From Isoetes taiwanensis (taxonomy: Eukaryota; Streptophyta; Lycopodiopsida; Isoetales; Isoetaceae): 64,000 nucleotides of DNA. The notes under the pieces are model-generated. The model did not search any database. It had not been told where the DNA came from and was given only the letters and a program-made list of their open reading frames with translations. Made by a program: the position numbers and the translations under genes. The DNA is taken from the NCBI GenBank assembly GCA_021234155.1, contig JAJEKV010000036.1:4782209-4846208 (forward strand). Direction: 5' to 3'. Positions 31,319-43,173 of this stretch are shown here, piece after piece; the stretch's first letter is position 1, and the number at the start of each line of letters is the position of its first letter.

Positions 31319-33252
31319 GAACGAGAGGGATTCATAAGGCAGGTGGTAAAAAGGAGAGTTAGAGAACCGATTGTATGTAGAATACGATTGCTATTACCTC
31401 GAGTAGGAGAAGCATTTTTTTAAAGACAAATTTCGCTACATCGTCCTGTAAGAGGATGGGATGAGCTAAAAGTTGTGAACGGACAACAATATGAGACGTA
31501 CCAGCAAGCTGCAGAGGCAGAGGGGTTGTTAGCAGAACACAATGAGGCAGTATTGGTTATGGAAGAAGCCGTCTCACTATCCTTGAGTCCAATACAGTTG
31601 CGGTTTCTTTTTGCTATGTTATTGCTCGATCAAGGACCAGCAATTGAGCTATGGACAATGTTCAAAGTACCAATGAGCATTGACCTACTGGATGAATATC
31701 CAAACGATGAGGCAATTGCATTCAATGAATCTCTTCATTTAATCAATAATATTCTAATGCAACATAGTACCAACATAATGGCGTTTGGTCTACAACTACT
31801 ACCTCGACTTGGAAGAAGTGTAATGCATGAATTACAAAAGTTTTCTGATCACAAAATGTATTTAGATAAAGTGACACAGATGGTGACCGTAATGAATACT
31901 GATCAACGCACAATATATAGTACTATTCGAGAGTGGTTGGAAATACCAGAAAGCATTCAACCTATATTTGTCGATGGAAAGGCCGGTAGAGGTAAAACTT
32001 TCCTGTTGAATTGTGTATGTTTGTCTATACGAGGCAAGCAATGCATAGTACTCCCATGTGAATGCGAAGACCGGCAGCTCTTCAAGATCCGGGAGGAGGA
32101 ATCAAGACTGCGCACTCGCTTTGATTCCGTGGAAGAAAATAATGCTGGACTCCACTCAATGATAGAACATGACTCTGGGGCAGCAGATTTGCTCATCGCA
32201 GCTAAAGCTATTATCTGGGATGAATTCCCGATGGCGAACAAGGCTGTTATAGAGAGCGCCCATCATGTGTTGCAGAGGTTGTGCAGAAGTAGTCTTCCAT
32301 TTGGAGGTAAGCACTTTATTGCCTCTGGAGATTTTAGACAAATTGCCCCTGTTGTGAAGGGAGGCGGGAGAACTGCAGCATACAATGCATCCATAAAATC
32401 CTCGCCGATGTGGCAAAGTTTTCAAGTGTTCAGATTAGAACAACCAGTCCGTAATGCAGAAGATCCCGAACTAATGGAGTTTGTTGACCGCATAGGAGAG
32501 AATTGGAAGGAATCTATGGTCTCACTAGACATCTTCAACACAATGACGAGCGTGGAAAATAGTGTTGATTTTCTTTATCCATCTAACATCCTCCATGACT
32601 CAGCAAAGTGCAAGAAACGCAAAGTTCTGGCACCAATTAACAAAAGTGTTGATAATATCAATAATCATGTACTTAAGAGAGTACTTAACGATGACAAGCC
32701 GTATTATAGTCACGATCACATTACAGAAAAAGATCAAATAATACACGATCATCCTTATGCAACATCTGACTTTTTGAATAACTTCACGCATTCTGGAATA
32801 CCAAATCATGAACTGAGACTTAAGGTAGGAGCTATATGCCATGTTATGAAACGATTAGACATGGAAAAGGGTTTAGTGAAAAATGCAAGAGTCATGGTCG
32901 TATCAACGCACACAAAGTTTGTGATGGTAAAAATTTTAGATGGGGTAACTGAGGAGGACCTATGCACGTATCCAATTTCTAGAACCGACTTCTTTTATCA
33001 ACCAGAAAATAGGCCTTGGACCATTCACAGGCGACAGTTACCACTTCGCCTATTCAACAACTTTCAATAGTTGCCAAGGACTAACGTTGGACCGTGTTGT
33101 TATCGACCTACGTACTGACGTATTCGCACATGGCCAGCTATACACCGCACTCACTCGTATGCGATCGAGACAAGATGCGCTCATCCTGCTATCACCAGAG
33201 AATACTGCGAAATGCACAAAAAATGTTGTATACAAAGAATTGCTATGTTGAT
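31319..33252 (+). pseudogene. Helitron PIF1-type helicase region
   Basis: Following a stop in the T-run near 31415-31423, an open frame gives ISLHRPVRGWDELKVVNG and then helicase motifs: Walker A GKAGRGKT (about 31978), Walker B IIWDEFPMA (about 32212), ASGDFRQIAPVV, and FRLEQPVRNAED. It ends at 33070. The next frame supplies the last motifs (FNSCQGLTLDRVVIDL; GQLYTALTRMRS) and ends at 33252. It is a superfamily-1B 5'-3' helicase. The stretch between Walker A and B does not match PIF1 in this frame but does in another (positions 32065-32130), indicating two compensating frameshifts. Confidence 0.85.
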
Positions 33253-33690
33253 AAAGCGTCTTTTGCCTAATCTTTTTTCTTTATATGCATTTGTATACAT
33301 ACGGATCGAACAAAAAAATCATAAACAGTTGGGCTTCAAATAAGGTACATCGCTCATCCTATTCTTATATGAAAACATTATAAAGTGCGTTGAAAGTATT
33401 TTGAGTAGTAAATTGTTATGCTGATGAGATACATTTTTCTTCAATCCTTTTTCTAACAGGTTGATCCAAAACGTGGTAAACAATCTGACTTCACATAAGG
33501 TACATCGGCGCCATCAGTTACAATTATCACAAGCATATTAATGGTACTAATGTTAAGAATTGGAGCTCAAACAATATACATTCACTCAACTTTCTACAGG
33601 TACCATTTTCTGTCCATATGATACATGATTTACTGTTCGACTATAATGAGATTCCCCTCATTCACACTTTATGAAACTATAATGACTTAA
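33253..33690 (+). other. AT-rich spacer in the Helitron
   Basis: No gene. A short phrase 'cttcaaataaggtacatcg', or close to it, occurs at about 33335 and again near 33490, the only repetition noticed. Confidence 0.5.
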
Positions 33691-33694
33691 TCTA

Positions 33695-34150
33695 TCCATC
33701 GCGGTGATAGTCTAGTGGTAAATCCATTGGTTATGGGTAGCCCCCAGCCAGGACCAAAACCCACTGACTAACATTGGGTGGTTTTAAAAATATGAATAAA
33801 ACCCTTCGCGATGGAAGCCTAGTGGTTAGGCCATTGGTTCTGGGTAACCCCCACCAAGGCTCAAAACCCATTGACTACCATTGGATGGTGATAAGAAGAA
33901 GAGAGAAAAATTCCATTACCGCGGTGATGGTCTAGTGGTAAATCCATTGGATATGGGTAGCCCCCAGCCAGGACTAAAACCCACTGACTAGCACCGGGTA
34001 AAAAGAAAGAAAAAAAAAAAAAACTATATATGTGTACACAAAAAAAAAAACAATATGAACATATATCGCGCTGGTTGTCTAGTGGTCAGGTCATTGGATG
34101 TGGATAACCCCCATCCAGGCTCAAAATCCACTGACTACCATCGGATGATT
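33695..34150 (+). repeat. Four spaced tRNA-like units inside the Helitron
   Basis: The units start at about 33697, 33805, 33917 and 34064. Each has a box A-like TAGTCTAGTGG/TGGTCTAGTGG, then CATTGG, 'tgggtagcccccagcca', and a box B-like element (GGACCAAAACC, GGCTCAAAACC, GGACTAAAACC or GGCTCAAAATC), ending 'cactgacta'. Spacers differ and include A-runs. Box B is diverged from GGTTCRANNCC, so transcription is uncertain. They look like a decayed, multiplied tRNA-derived SINE or tRNA pseudogene cluster. Confidence 0.6.
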
Positions 34151-34305
34151 AAGAGTGGGAATCTCATGATCGTCAAAACAGTTTCCATGTATCAGGTCAT
34201 TGGATGTGGATAACCACTCACCCGTGACAACACTTTTTTTTTGGGTCCATCGGATGATTAAGAGTGGGAATCTCATGATCGTCAAAACAGTTTTCATGTA
34301 TCATG
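34141..34305 (+). repeat. Direct repeat of about 57 bp
   Basis: 'tcggatgattaagagtggga', 'atctcatgatcgtcaaaaca', 'gttt' and 'catgtatcat' occurs at 34141 and 34249, separated by a partial fifth tRNA-like unit (ggtcattggatgtggataac). Near-identical copies indicate recent local duplication. Confidence 0.8.
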
Positions 34306-34650
34306 TGGACACTAGAACACAAGGCAATGCTGTGGGTTCAAAGCCCGCATGTTCTCAAGGTTGATATTGACTGTCCAACGAAATGTTTGTTTGAAAATTA
34401 ATTCAGGTTGAACTGACACCAGGTCAATAAAGAGAAATGCCGCGATAAATTGGAGTTTTAGGATAGTCTGTGCGCGATCTTGTACATTGAATTTTTTAAC
34501 TTATTTTCATCCGCTGATTTTGGAGGTTTTGTTTGATGTGTCTTCTTCCCGAAAATAGGCGCTGCTTCACCTTCTTCCTCTTGCCACGATCATCCTTCCT
34601 TCTATGCAGGATATTTTCGGTTTCCTTTTATTCTTCTTCTTCTTTACAAT

Positions 34651-35268
34651 GTGCGCAGTGTGATGCCTCTTCACGACCGGAGAATCAGAGCAGCATATGC
34701 AAAACATCTCAATGGCAAAAGTTCTTCAGGTACGAAATTGTGGGCACTCATTCCGGCCGAAATATTAGGGCTGGTGGTCGGAGGCTTGCTGGATCGTAGC
34801 AGAAAATGGAGCGAAGGTTGTTGTTGGCGATCATTTGAGGATATGAAGGCAAGTATGGTTGGTACTATACCCTATCACAAGTATCAACAAGATATTCAAT
34901 GCGGTTCTGTAGAAGAAAAATAGATTTTGAAACTCCATCTAAATATCTTCTAGGTTCTACATTTTTTTTGGTATCCTTCGCTGCAACTACCATGTGATAT
35001 TTTGCTCCATTACTTAATCAATTTGAATGCAAAATAGCTAGACTCGACCTTTTAGTTATTGCCATCGTGGACATTTCCTTCTTGCAGGCACATCTCGGTT
35101 ATTGTATCTGCGGGGAGATTAGCGGACAAATTCCCTTGGACTAATATGTGTTATGGCTTTTCAAGCTGGGTACTCTTTCGCATCATCGTGCACGCCACCG
35201 AGGCCACGTGTTGTGCTACCATGAGGAGACGGGTTGCAAATAATCAGCGAGCCAACTCAGACTTCTAG
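34651..35268 (+). CDS. Possible captured two-exon gene in the Helitron
   Basis: Frame one (34651-34923) starts MRSVMPLHDRRIRAAYAKHL and contains AEILGLVVGGLLDRSRKW. A strong acceptor-like 'ttccttcttgcag' ends at about 35088. Beyond it a frame reads ISVIVSAGRLADKFPWTNMC then FSSWVLFRII to the stop at 35266. A donor-like CAG|GTACGA lies near 34729. Not recognised. Its location downstream of the helicase and before the terminus fits a gene fragment picked up by the Helitron, but it could be chance. Confidence 0.3.
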
Positions 35269-35356
35269 ATATAGCACATCGTTTCAGCCATAGTCTGGAA
35301 TCCAAGTTTCGGATCTCCCATAAATGGTAAAATCATCCACAAAGGGGAAACAACTT

Positions 35357-37240
35357 TTTGTATCGAAACTGGGTTCCAGGGCTACCTCATGGCTTTCATA
35401 AACACCTTATGATCTGATCTAGGTTTTTATGTGCCTCTGCAACGCAATTCCAGCTTCTATCATATGTTATAAAAAAGGCTAAATCGGGTCATTCTGCCTG
35501 TTTGGGCCATGCGCAAGTATCAGACCATTTTCACATTTTGCAAAAAGCATATCGGCATTTTTGCATCATTACTTAGGTAAGAATCGTACCTTTGTTCAGA
35601 TCTATGTGTCTTTCATGTAGACTCCATCTTAGAGCAAAGTTATGACGGTGCATGGTAATTGCATCAATACTCCAATCTTTGAAATTCCTGTTTTTTCTGC
35701 AACTAGGCATAGAAATAAGTTCCATAATCCTCATCTTTTAATGCAGACCTGGCATCCATACCTTCTTCATCAGAGTGCGACCGAGCATTTAGCATGATAA
35801 CTTGTGTCCTTCCAGTTGCCATAACCACCTTTAGTTTTAGCATAAAGGAAGCAAGTTTTGTTTCAATTCTGCTCTAAACAACCACCTTTAGTTTTAGCAT
35901 AAAGGAAGCAAGTTTTGTTTCAATTCTGCTCTAAACATGGATAATGAAATGGCAGTAGAAAAGAGGCTAGGAATGGCTTAAGATCCATCTGAAGATTTTA
36001 CATTGTGCAAGGGATGCAATATTTGCAGCATTTAAACATATATTTTATACTTCAAACCTTGCAATGTCATCCCTTAAAGATTTGCCTTCTTATGGGTGGG
36101 AGAGCCGGCATATAATCAGTTTATAGAGCATAGCAAAGCATATTCTCGCCCGAGACTAAAAAGATAGTATAACCTGCTCTTCAATTTATGCACCATAAGA
36201 TGGTGGTTATATACCATAATATGGTTACGCAGTCCAGATATCAATAGTGTATGACCTGGGCAAGCTTTCTTAAAAACTTTACCTTTGACACAGAAAGATA
36301 TTGGTGCATAACCAAACCGCTCAAAACATGCTCCAAGAAGAAATTGTGTCCTATGAGCACCATTTATGAATATCACAGGGAGAACATGCAATAAAATGAT
36401 TTCAGGTAAGCATGTTATAGCTTTAGCTTTTGCCCTTGATATATGGAAAATATTTTTATATCAAAACTGGGTTCCAAGGCTTCTTCATAAACTTCTTATG
36501 ATCTGATCCAGATTTTTATGTGCCTCTACAAGGAATATCACAGTCAACTCCAGCTTCTACCATATATTATAAAAAAGGATAAATCAGATCATTCTGCCTG
36601 TTTCGGCCATGCGCAGGTATCAGGCCATTTTCACATTTTGCAGAAAGCGTATCATGGCATTTTTGCATCATTATTTAGGTAAGAATCATAACTTTGTTCA
36701 GATCTGTGTGTCTTTCATGTAGACTCCATCTTAGAGCAAAATTACGACGGTGCATGGTAATTGCATCAATACTCCAGTCTTTGAAATTCCTGTTTTTCTG
36801 CATCTAGGCATAGAAATAAGTTCCATAATCCTCATCTTTTAATGCAGACCTGGCATCCATACCTTCTTCGTCAGAGTGTGACCGAGCATTTAGCATGATA
36901 ACTTGTGTCCGTTCAGTTGCCATAACCACCTTTAGTTTTAGCATAAAGGAAGCAAGTTTTGTGTCAATTATGCTCTAAATGTGGATAATGAAATGGCAGT
37001 AGAAAAATAGGCTAGGAGTAGCTTAAGACCCATCTGAAGATTTTACATTGTGCAAGGGATGCAATATTTGCAGCATTTAAACGCATATTTTATACTTCAA
37101 ATCTTGCAATGTCATCCCTTAAAGATTTGTCTTCTTATGGGTGGGAGAGCCGGCATATAATCAGTTTATAGAGCATAGCAAAGCATATTCTCGCCCGAGA
37201 CTAAAAAGATAGTATAACCTTGCTCTTCAATTTATGCATA
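35357..37240 (+). repeat. Segmental tandem duplication of about 0.8-0.85 kb
   Basis: The segment beginning 'aactgggttccagggct' (35360) and ending 'gatagtataacc...ttcaatttatgca' (about 36190) recurs from 36462 to about 37235 at high identity. Unit 1 alone carries a 56-bp internal tandem repeat (ataaccacctttagttttag onward; 35821 and 35877). Unit 1 is followed by about 260 bp absent between unit 2 and the next copy. No protein was recognised. Confidence 0.8.
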
Positions 37241-37926
37241 TTTTATAATTGTCTGGCTCATATAATTTACTACAATGTTGAAGGCTTTGCACCTAGAATT
37301 AACCTTTCTTTTGCATTGTTATTTTATGGAATATACCTGCACTTTCACTTACATATGCACTGACTGTGAACACGAGAGAAATCTCAGATTCATCAACTTC
37401 AGTGTCACTAAAGTCATCAACACCTCCCTACTGGCTTAATGCATGCAAATGGTTGGATAAGCCTGTAACATGGTATACTAGCATATCTATACTGAAATTC
37501 TGTAAACATCAGAATCTTGCAATGTCATCCCTTAAAGATTTGTCTTCTTATGGGTGGGAGAGCCGGCATATAATCAGTTTATAGAGCATAGCAAAGCATA
37601 TTCTCGCCCGAGACTAAAAAGATAGTATAACCTTGCTCTTCAAATTATGCATATTTTATAATTGTCTGGCTCATATAATTTACTACAATGTTGAAGGCTT
37701 TGCACCTAGAATTAACCTTTCTTTTGCATTGTTATTTTATGGAATATACCTGCACTTTCACTTACATATGCACTGACTGTGAACACGAGAGAAATCTCAG
37801 ATTCATCAACTTCAGTGTCACTAAAGTCATCAACACCTCCCTACTGGCTTAATGCATGCAAATGGTTGGATAAGCCTGTAACATGGTATACTAGCATATC
37901 TATACTGAAATTCTGTAAACATCATC
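37101..37926 (+). repeat. 413-bp near-perfect tandem duplication
   Basis: From 'aatcttgcaatgtcatccct' through 'gaaattctgtaaacatca' the sequence is repeated with a period of 413 bp (37101-37513 and 37514-37926). Only a few substitutions are visible. The first 130 bp also match the ends of the larger duplication upstream, so this is a third partial copy. A 50-residue frame (NTREISDSSTSVSLKSSTPP) is present in each copy, of unknown meaning. Confidence 0.9.
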
Positions 37927-38921
37927 TTTTGGAATTGCATATTAAGAATGCACATAAATGTCTTGGAACTCTACTACGTATTGTCTACCATTGTAAAGTT
38001 TATTTTATTGATTTATTATCAAAAAACCATTATTCTCACACTGATTCAGAAAAATGGAATAACATTTGGAGTACAACATAATCTCTAAAGAACTTATCAT
38101 TAATTATTCACTTTTGCACTTAGCCTAGCACCTTGGCATTTCAAAAGCATTGTTTGGTTGCATTGCAACATCTTTAATCCACATGCTTAATGCCCACTAT
38201 TTGGCAGTGTATGTCGGACAATTTTTCACAATATAGTGCACATGCCATTTTTCACAGTACACAATACACACATGTAAAAGAATGTTATATTTCCATTGTT
38301 GCTAAGCATTGAATAAGCAAAGCCATTGAACAAAAGAGACATGAGTATATAATGCCCCGCTATCACTTGCCTTTCGAGCATTGATTGACTATAGCCATAA
38401 TAAGCAGGCATAGCCTTTTGCATTATGTCCTCAAAAATCTCTTTCAGTTGCTGCAAGTGTTCCTATAGACGATGAACTATTCGACATCTTCTAAGTTCAT
38501 ATCGCAAGACTGCGTGTTAGATCTATATTGTAAACAATGATACAAAATCTAAAGAGTAAATGGACAAAATCCTTTATAAGTCTAAAGTAGAACTTTAGTT
38601 ATTTCATCCTTGAAACTATGGAGTGTATGTTTGCTTTCATTGGTGTCTTTTGCACATGAAATGCCATTGAAGCCATGCGCAATTCGAATTGTGCCACATG
38701 GTAGAATCTTTGTTTGAATGAAGGGTGCCACATGGGACCATTGAACAATGGGTGTCCTTCCATGTCAAGGTGTGAGCATTTACAGTAGAAATGTTGAACT
38801 TGAGCTTATGGGATTTTGACATAATCCAGGCTCATTAACATTTGTACAAATTCCAAAATTAATATTCCTTAATATTTTCATACCAATCCAACATTTGCCT
38901 TCAATTTATGCCTGATGTAAA
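37927..38921 (+). other. Distal part of the Helitron, no gene seen
   Basis: AT-rich sequence leading to the terminal hairpin. Small open frames are present on both strands, but none has recognisable domains or codon structure. Confidence 0.5.
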
Positions 38922-38949
38922 GCCCAACAACGCTGGGCACTTTTTCTAG
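38922..38949 (+). other. Helitron 3' terminus: hairpin plus CTAG
   Basis: GCCCAACAACGCTGGGC (one mismatch in a 7-bp stem) is followed by ACTTTTT and CTAG, then T. It is nearly the same hairpin as the minus-strand terminus at 5204-5220, so the two Helitrons share terminal recognition sequence. Confidence 0.8.
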
Positions 38950-39118
38950 TGCCATTAGAAATGGGTTTGAGGAAATGTGGATCATTGGATTGCTAGGAAT
39001 AGATTTTCCATGTGCACTAGAATGTTATAGATAGAATTGTACATGTCTTGTTCGTATATGGATGACCAATCATCAATACTATATGGATGCCCAGTTTTGG
39101 GACCTCGCCTTTTGTAGA

Positions 39119-39345
39119 AAGATGTAGAGAAATTGCAATAAGTAGAAAGATAGAGAAATTGCAAAAATGATTCATCGTGGAAGAGCTAGGCGTGAAACAC
39201 AAACGCCATATGCCTTTTAGAATGTATAAAGATGTAGAGAAATTGCAATAAGGGAATGTAGAAAGATAGAGAAATTGCAAAAATGATTTCATTGTGGAAG
39301 AGCTAGGCGTGAAGCAACAAATGCCATATGCTTTAATACTGGTTG
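39119..39345 (+). repeat. Tandem duplication of about 113 bp
   Basis: 'agatgtagagaaattgcaat' ... 'gatagagaaattgcaaaaat' ... 'ggaagagctaggcgtgaa' occurs at 39119 and again at 39232, with small insertions in the second copy. Inside each unit 'agagaaattgcaa' is itself repeated. Confidence 0.85.
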
Positions 39346-39876
39346 ACGAGTCTAATTCCTTGAGAGGCTGAAGCACTATGCCAAATCATGGAGTATTTTT
39401 GTCCAATTGAAACAACTAGATGATGATAGACTCCCTCATCTTGCACTCTTGGAGTCCACTGCAAACTAGCTTGGGCTGGTATAAGCAATTAACCAAATCA
39501 TTATAGCAATGGGGGATGGACCACATACGTGAGGTTGGTATTAGATATCATATTACACACAATGTTATTTAAACTTTATAGCCAATCCTTAATCCAGGAT
39601 CGCCCTAGAATATTGCACTTGAGATGAAATTCTATATCTCTGGATAGGAACTAGCATAAACTTTAATGGTCATATTTAGAAAAATGGCGCTAACTATGAG
39701 CCTTTTATAAAAGATTTGAAAAAAGAAAAATTAGCCAAATAGATTGGACCTAATACTATTTTAGCCAAGCATTCAAAAGTGTGATGAGAAAATGTGGAAA
39801 GTGTTAGAGAAGCAATGATCCTATAACTCATTCTTGATGAGATGGCACATGTGACTATATAGTCCCCATTTCATCT

Positions 39877-40545
39877 TTGCATGCACACTTCATTTTCACA
39901 TCAATAGGAGATCCCTATGGCGGCATGCATCTCATTCTCATGACCCAAAATCCCTTTATGGTATCATGGCTGTCATGGCTAAGTCATAGAGAACGACGTT
40001 CGCCAGATCTGTCGATTTTGTTAGTCTGTATCTTTTGCTACCGTGATAATGTTTTCAAAAAGCTTCTAGGATCTGCAATGGATTTACATCAACATCCTAT
40101 CGAGCCAATTGTCGACAAGTTCGGGAAAGTATCTACAAAGATTTTTATTTTTTTGTGCAGAAGTATAAACTGCCAATTTCGAGAATGTCTGTGACAAGTC
40201 TTGAGTAGATCTTTGTTGCTTTCGCTTAATACTCTAATCGGGGGGGCCTTTTTCACAAACTTAATTGGATTTACAGATTCAAGAATTTCTAAGTCAGTTC
40301 TTGATCACTTTGGTGAAATTATAGAAGGAAAATACAATGGGAGTAATATAGATCCATGGGAATTCTCTACTAATCCAGCGTTGAATGGCACAAATTATCA
40401 GGTCCTGGATGGATTTCTTTGAAGTATATGTTGGCTTGGTTAAACTGAAAAAAGTTTTGAAGCCTTGGGATCCAACAATTGAATATGAGGTTGATGAGAA
40501 TTATGTTCCGGATCATCTCAAAGCCTTGGTAGACCAGATCTAATG
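39877..40545 (+). pseudogene. Decayed unidentified protein-coding region
   Basis: Fragments in different frames read KKLLGSAMDLHQHPIEPIVD and GKVSTKIF (about 40065-40145), then LDHFGEIIEGKYNGSNIDPW, EFSTNPALNGTNY (40290-40402). After a one-base shift come SWMDFFEVYVGLVKLKKVLK and PWDPTIEYEVDENYVPDHLK, ending ALVDQI at about 40541. The sequence is clearly protein-like but full of frameshifts. I do not recognise the family. A later frame (40783-41000) may be a further piece (KRELTGLLINPKSVSGYNKG). Confidence 0.45.
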
Positions 40546-41353
40546 AGACAATTAAGATCTTCAAAAACATTCAAAGAAGCCTATGATTATCTAAAAACAA
40601 TATGTACTATTACTAGAATTGCAAGACAATCTCTAGTTAGAGAAGATACGACACATTTGAGGCACAATTGAGGGTAAAACATGTGAAGAACTTCAGACCT
40701 CTCTTTCTCAAATAAAAATATTGAAGGTAGGTTTGGTCAGTGTTGGAGGAGACATTAGTGAACCCGACATGATCATATTGATTTGAAGGGGATTGAGATA
40801 AATTTCAGCATATTACTGGACTTATCAAGAAGTGTTCACAAAAGAGAGTTAACTGGACTTTTAATCAATCCAAAATCTGTTTCAGGTTATAATAAAGGAA
40901 AACTGTTACAAAATGATAAATCAAAGATAAAGATGATAAGTCTTTTATTATCCATACGACAGATATCCCTAGGGGGTATGGCATTCATTTTCAATAGCCC
41001 CCATTTGACAACATCTATAGAGCCTGTCCCGTCGTGGTTCTTGAATCCATCTCCCTGTCTTAATGCAGAGATGGTGTGCACCTGTGTGAATTGAGGCAAT
41101 GAGTCTGCGCTTTTTCATAGGCAGATGGGTACGCATGTAACATTGTGGGCCCCATTCCAATGGCGGATTGATGTGACACTGGTAATGTGCTGTCTTGAGT
41201 GTCATTGAGCTTGTTGAGGATGCATGCATCAGGTTACTATTGTCTCAAGCTGTGGCGATCTGCCTCTGTTTGCACATGTATGCAGCTGTGCTCGCACACG
41301 TTTTATCTGGCAAGCTACTGAGCTCCCTTTTCCTTCCAACAGGCCATGAGGGG

Positions 41354-42431
41354 TTACGGCCCCATTGCGATAGCATAAGCCATGGTAGGAATCCCTAGTG
41401 GCCACCTATGTGCCAATTCATGGCTGCCCTCTGAAGAGGAACAAAAGTTGTCTCCCCCAGCAGGATCTGATATAGGACCGTGGACTTCACCCCAGTGCTC
41501 AGGCCAAGAAGGCTTTCTGTACCTGCTCCAAATCATTCCAGGCAACGAGGGACACCCGTGGCCCCAGACCCCGACCCCATATAAAAGGACAGGCTCCACC
41601 AAGGCCCTAAATAGGTGCGATTGATAGGCCCATCATATAACTCTATTCTGTGGCTGTTGTTTTGTATGGCATACATCGTTTTCTAGCCTGTTGTCGCCCA
41701 TAGATGGATAGAAGCATCCCACTGCATATTAGAGGGGAACTCTATTCCAAACACCTGTATGTGGATGCCACTTCCAGATTTTGCCCTCGATAACTGAAGG
41801 AGGAAACTCGTGGATGATGTGAGGATGATATGAGGACCACCTTAGTCTTGGCAAGATTGACTCTCATGGCAGTCACCTGGCAGAATGTGTCCAGAATGTC
41901 GAGATGGCACTTCATGTCTGCTAGAATGTAAGCAAGGAGGTCTACATTATCAGCGTATATGAGCTGTCTGACAATCTGGTGCATGAGATGAGCTCCGTTG
42001 CCCCCATTTTCAGCAAGCCAGCTCTCCAACTGGTCAATGTACGGTCCAAACAATATGGCATCCTTGGCGGACCCCGATACTGCTGTCAAATGGTTGGCTT
42101 GTCAGATGCAACCGGCCTGAACATGTTTCTTACAACCTGTAAAATGCATTCTACAAATCAGCAAGGATCCCTAGGTCTTGCGATCTTGCCCACAGCTTTT
42201 CCCGAGGCACCATGTCAACAGCCTTTGCGAAGTCCACAAAGCAGCAATACATGTCTCGTCGTCGGTTCCTGCTATCCTCAACCAGGGTCTCAGTGTGAAG
42301 TGATCAGTGGTTGAGTGTCGCAGCCTAAACCCTACTGTGTAAAGCTCAGACATCTGCTGCCTCTTGCCCAAGATGTCAACTGCTGCTCTAAAGAAGAGGT
42401 CAATATCACAACCACTAAAGCACAGCATCAC
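41354..42431 (-). pseudogene. LINE retrotransposon reverse transcriptase fragment
   Basis: Minus-strand fragments are in LINE order. FRLRHSTTDHFTLR (42431-42171; the usual 'G.R.GRSTTDH' block with one change) comes first. Then LIYADNVDLLA with FCQVTAMRVNLAKTKVV (42089-41742; catalytic box reads YADN in place of FADD). Then VEPVLLYGVGVWG (about 41600) follows. Each piece is in a separate frame and the catalytic box is altered, so it is dead. It would have encoded the target-primed reverse transcriptase. Confidence 0.85.
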
Positions 42432-43170
42432 AGAGATATCTATGAGTCTCCCTTCCCTAGGCTAGAACAATTTCAATTTACCCTTATTCATAGCCTTAGA
42501 AGGGCCATGCATTTCATCCACAACAATCTTATAAGTTGCCTTCGCCGCCTTCCTCATGCCAATTCGAGAAACAATTGAGAAGAAAGAGGTCATCTAGAAT
42601 AGATTACCAGAAGCTTCATCTGCAAATATAGGTGTCTCAAAGTTCCTGGCAACAAGCGTACCTTTTTCAAACATAGGCTAATCAAAGTCCAGCCTAATCA
42701 AATCAAATCAAACCCAAGCATTAACGATAATAAAATCTGGTATTTTGCAAGAGCTCAAACAAAAGCGAATCCTTCAACCATACAACAGAAGAAGAATACA
42801 AAGACAAGAATCCGAAAATATTGGAATAGAAAGGATCCAACATTTGCAACAATTCCATAAACTATATATGTAAATTAACCCCATCAAATCATACTGCAAG
42901 ATTTTTGCAAAAAAAGAAACTAGTCAAAAGCACGTTTGATTACTCTGCAGAGCAAATTGTAGGATGTGGTATGAGTAAGGACAAGAGCTATCTCAGTGTG
43001 GATTGCTATCTCAAACAGGCAAATTAAAACAATATTAAAAGATTGAAAGAAATTTGAAAAGTCAATTTTCTTTGAACTTGTTCGGAATAGTGTCTAGTAA
43101 AAATAAGCAAAAAGAATCTGCATCAAATAGCATGATAAGTGTATATATAATAGATGTACATAACAAGGTA
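42432..43170. other. No gene seen
   Basis: AT-rich sequence with no motif or repeat that I can support. Confidence 0.5.
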
Positions 43171-43173
43171 GCA

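Larger units (their letters stand above)
28609..38949 (+). mobile_element. Large Helitron with Rep/helicase gene, candidate full length
   Basis: The 5' side starts A|TCTACTCTTA, a 10-base unit repeated once, and continues 'tatacaccaag'. The same start is found at 14022. A Rep region (HUH) and a PIF1 helicase follow in the plant Helitron order (28763-33252). The 3' side is GCCCAACAACGCTGGGC (38922-38938) followed by CTAG (38946-38949) and T. Between helicase and terminus lie 5.7 kb of tRNA-like units, a possible captured gene and tandem duplications. Both ends are family-typical, but that they belong to the same element is inferred from orientation and order. The coding part is broken, so the copy is not autonomous now. 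Confidence 0.65.
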
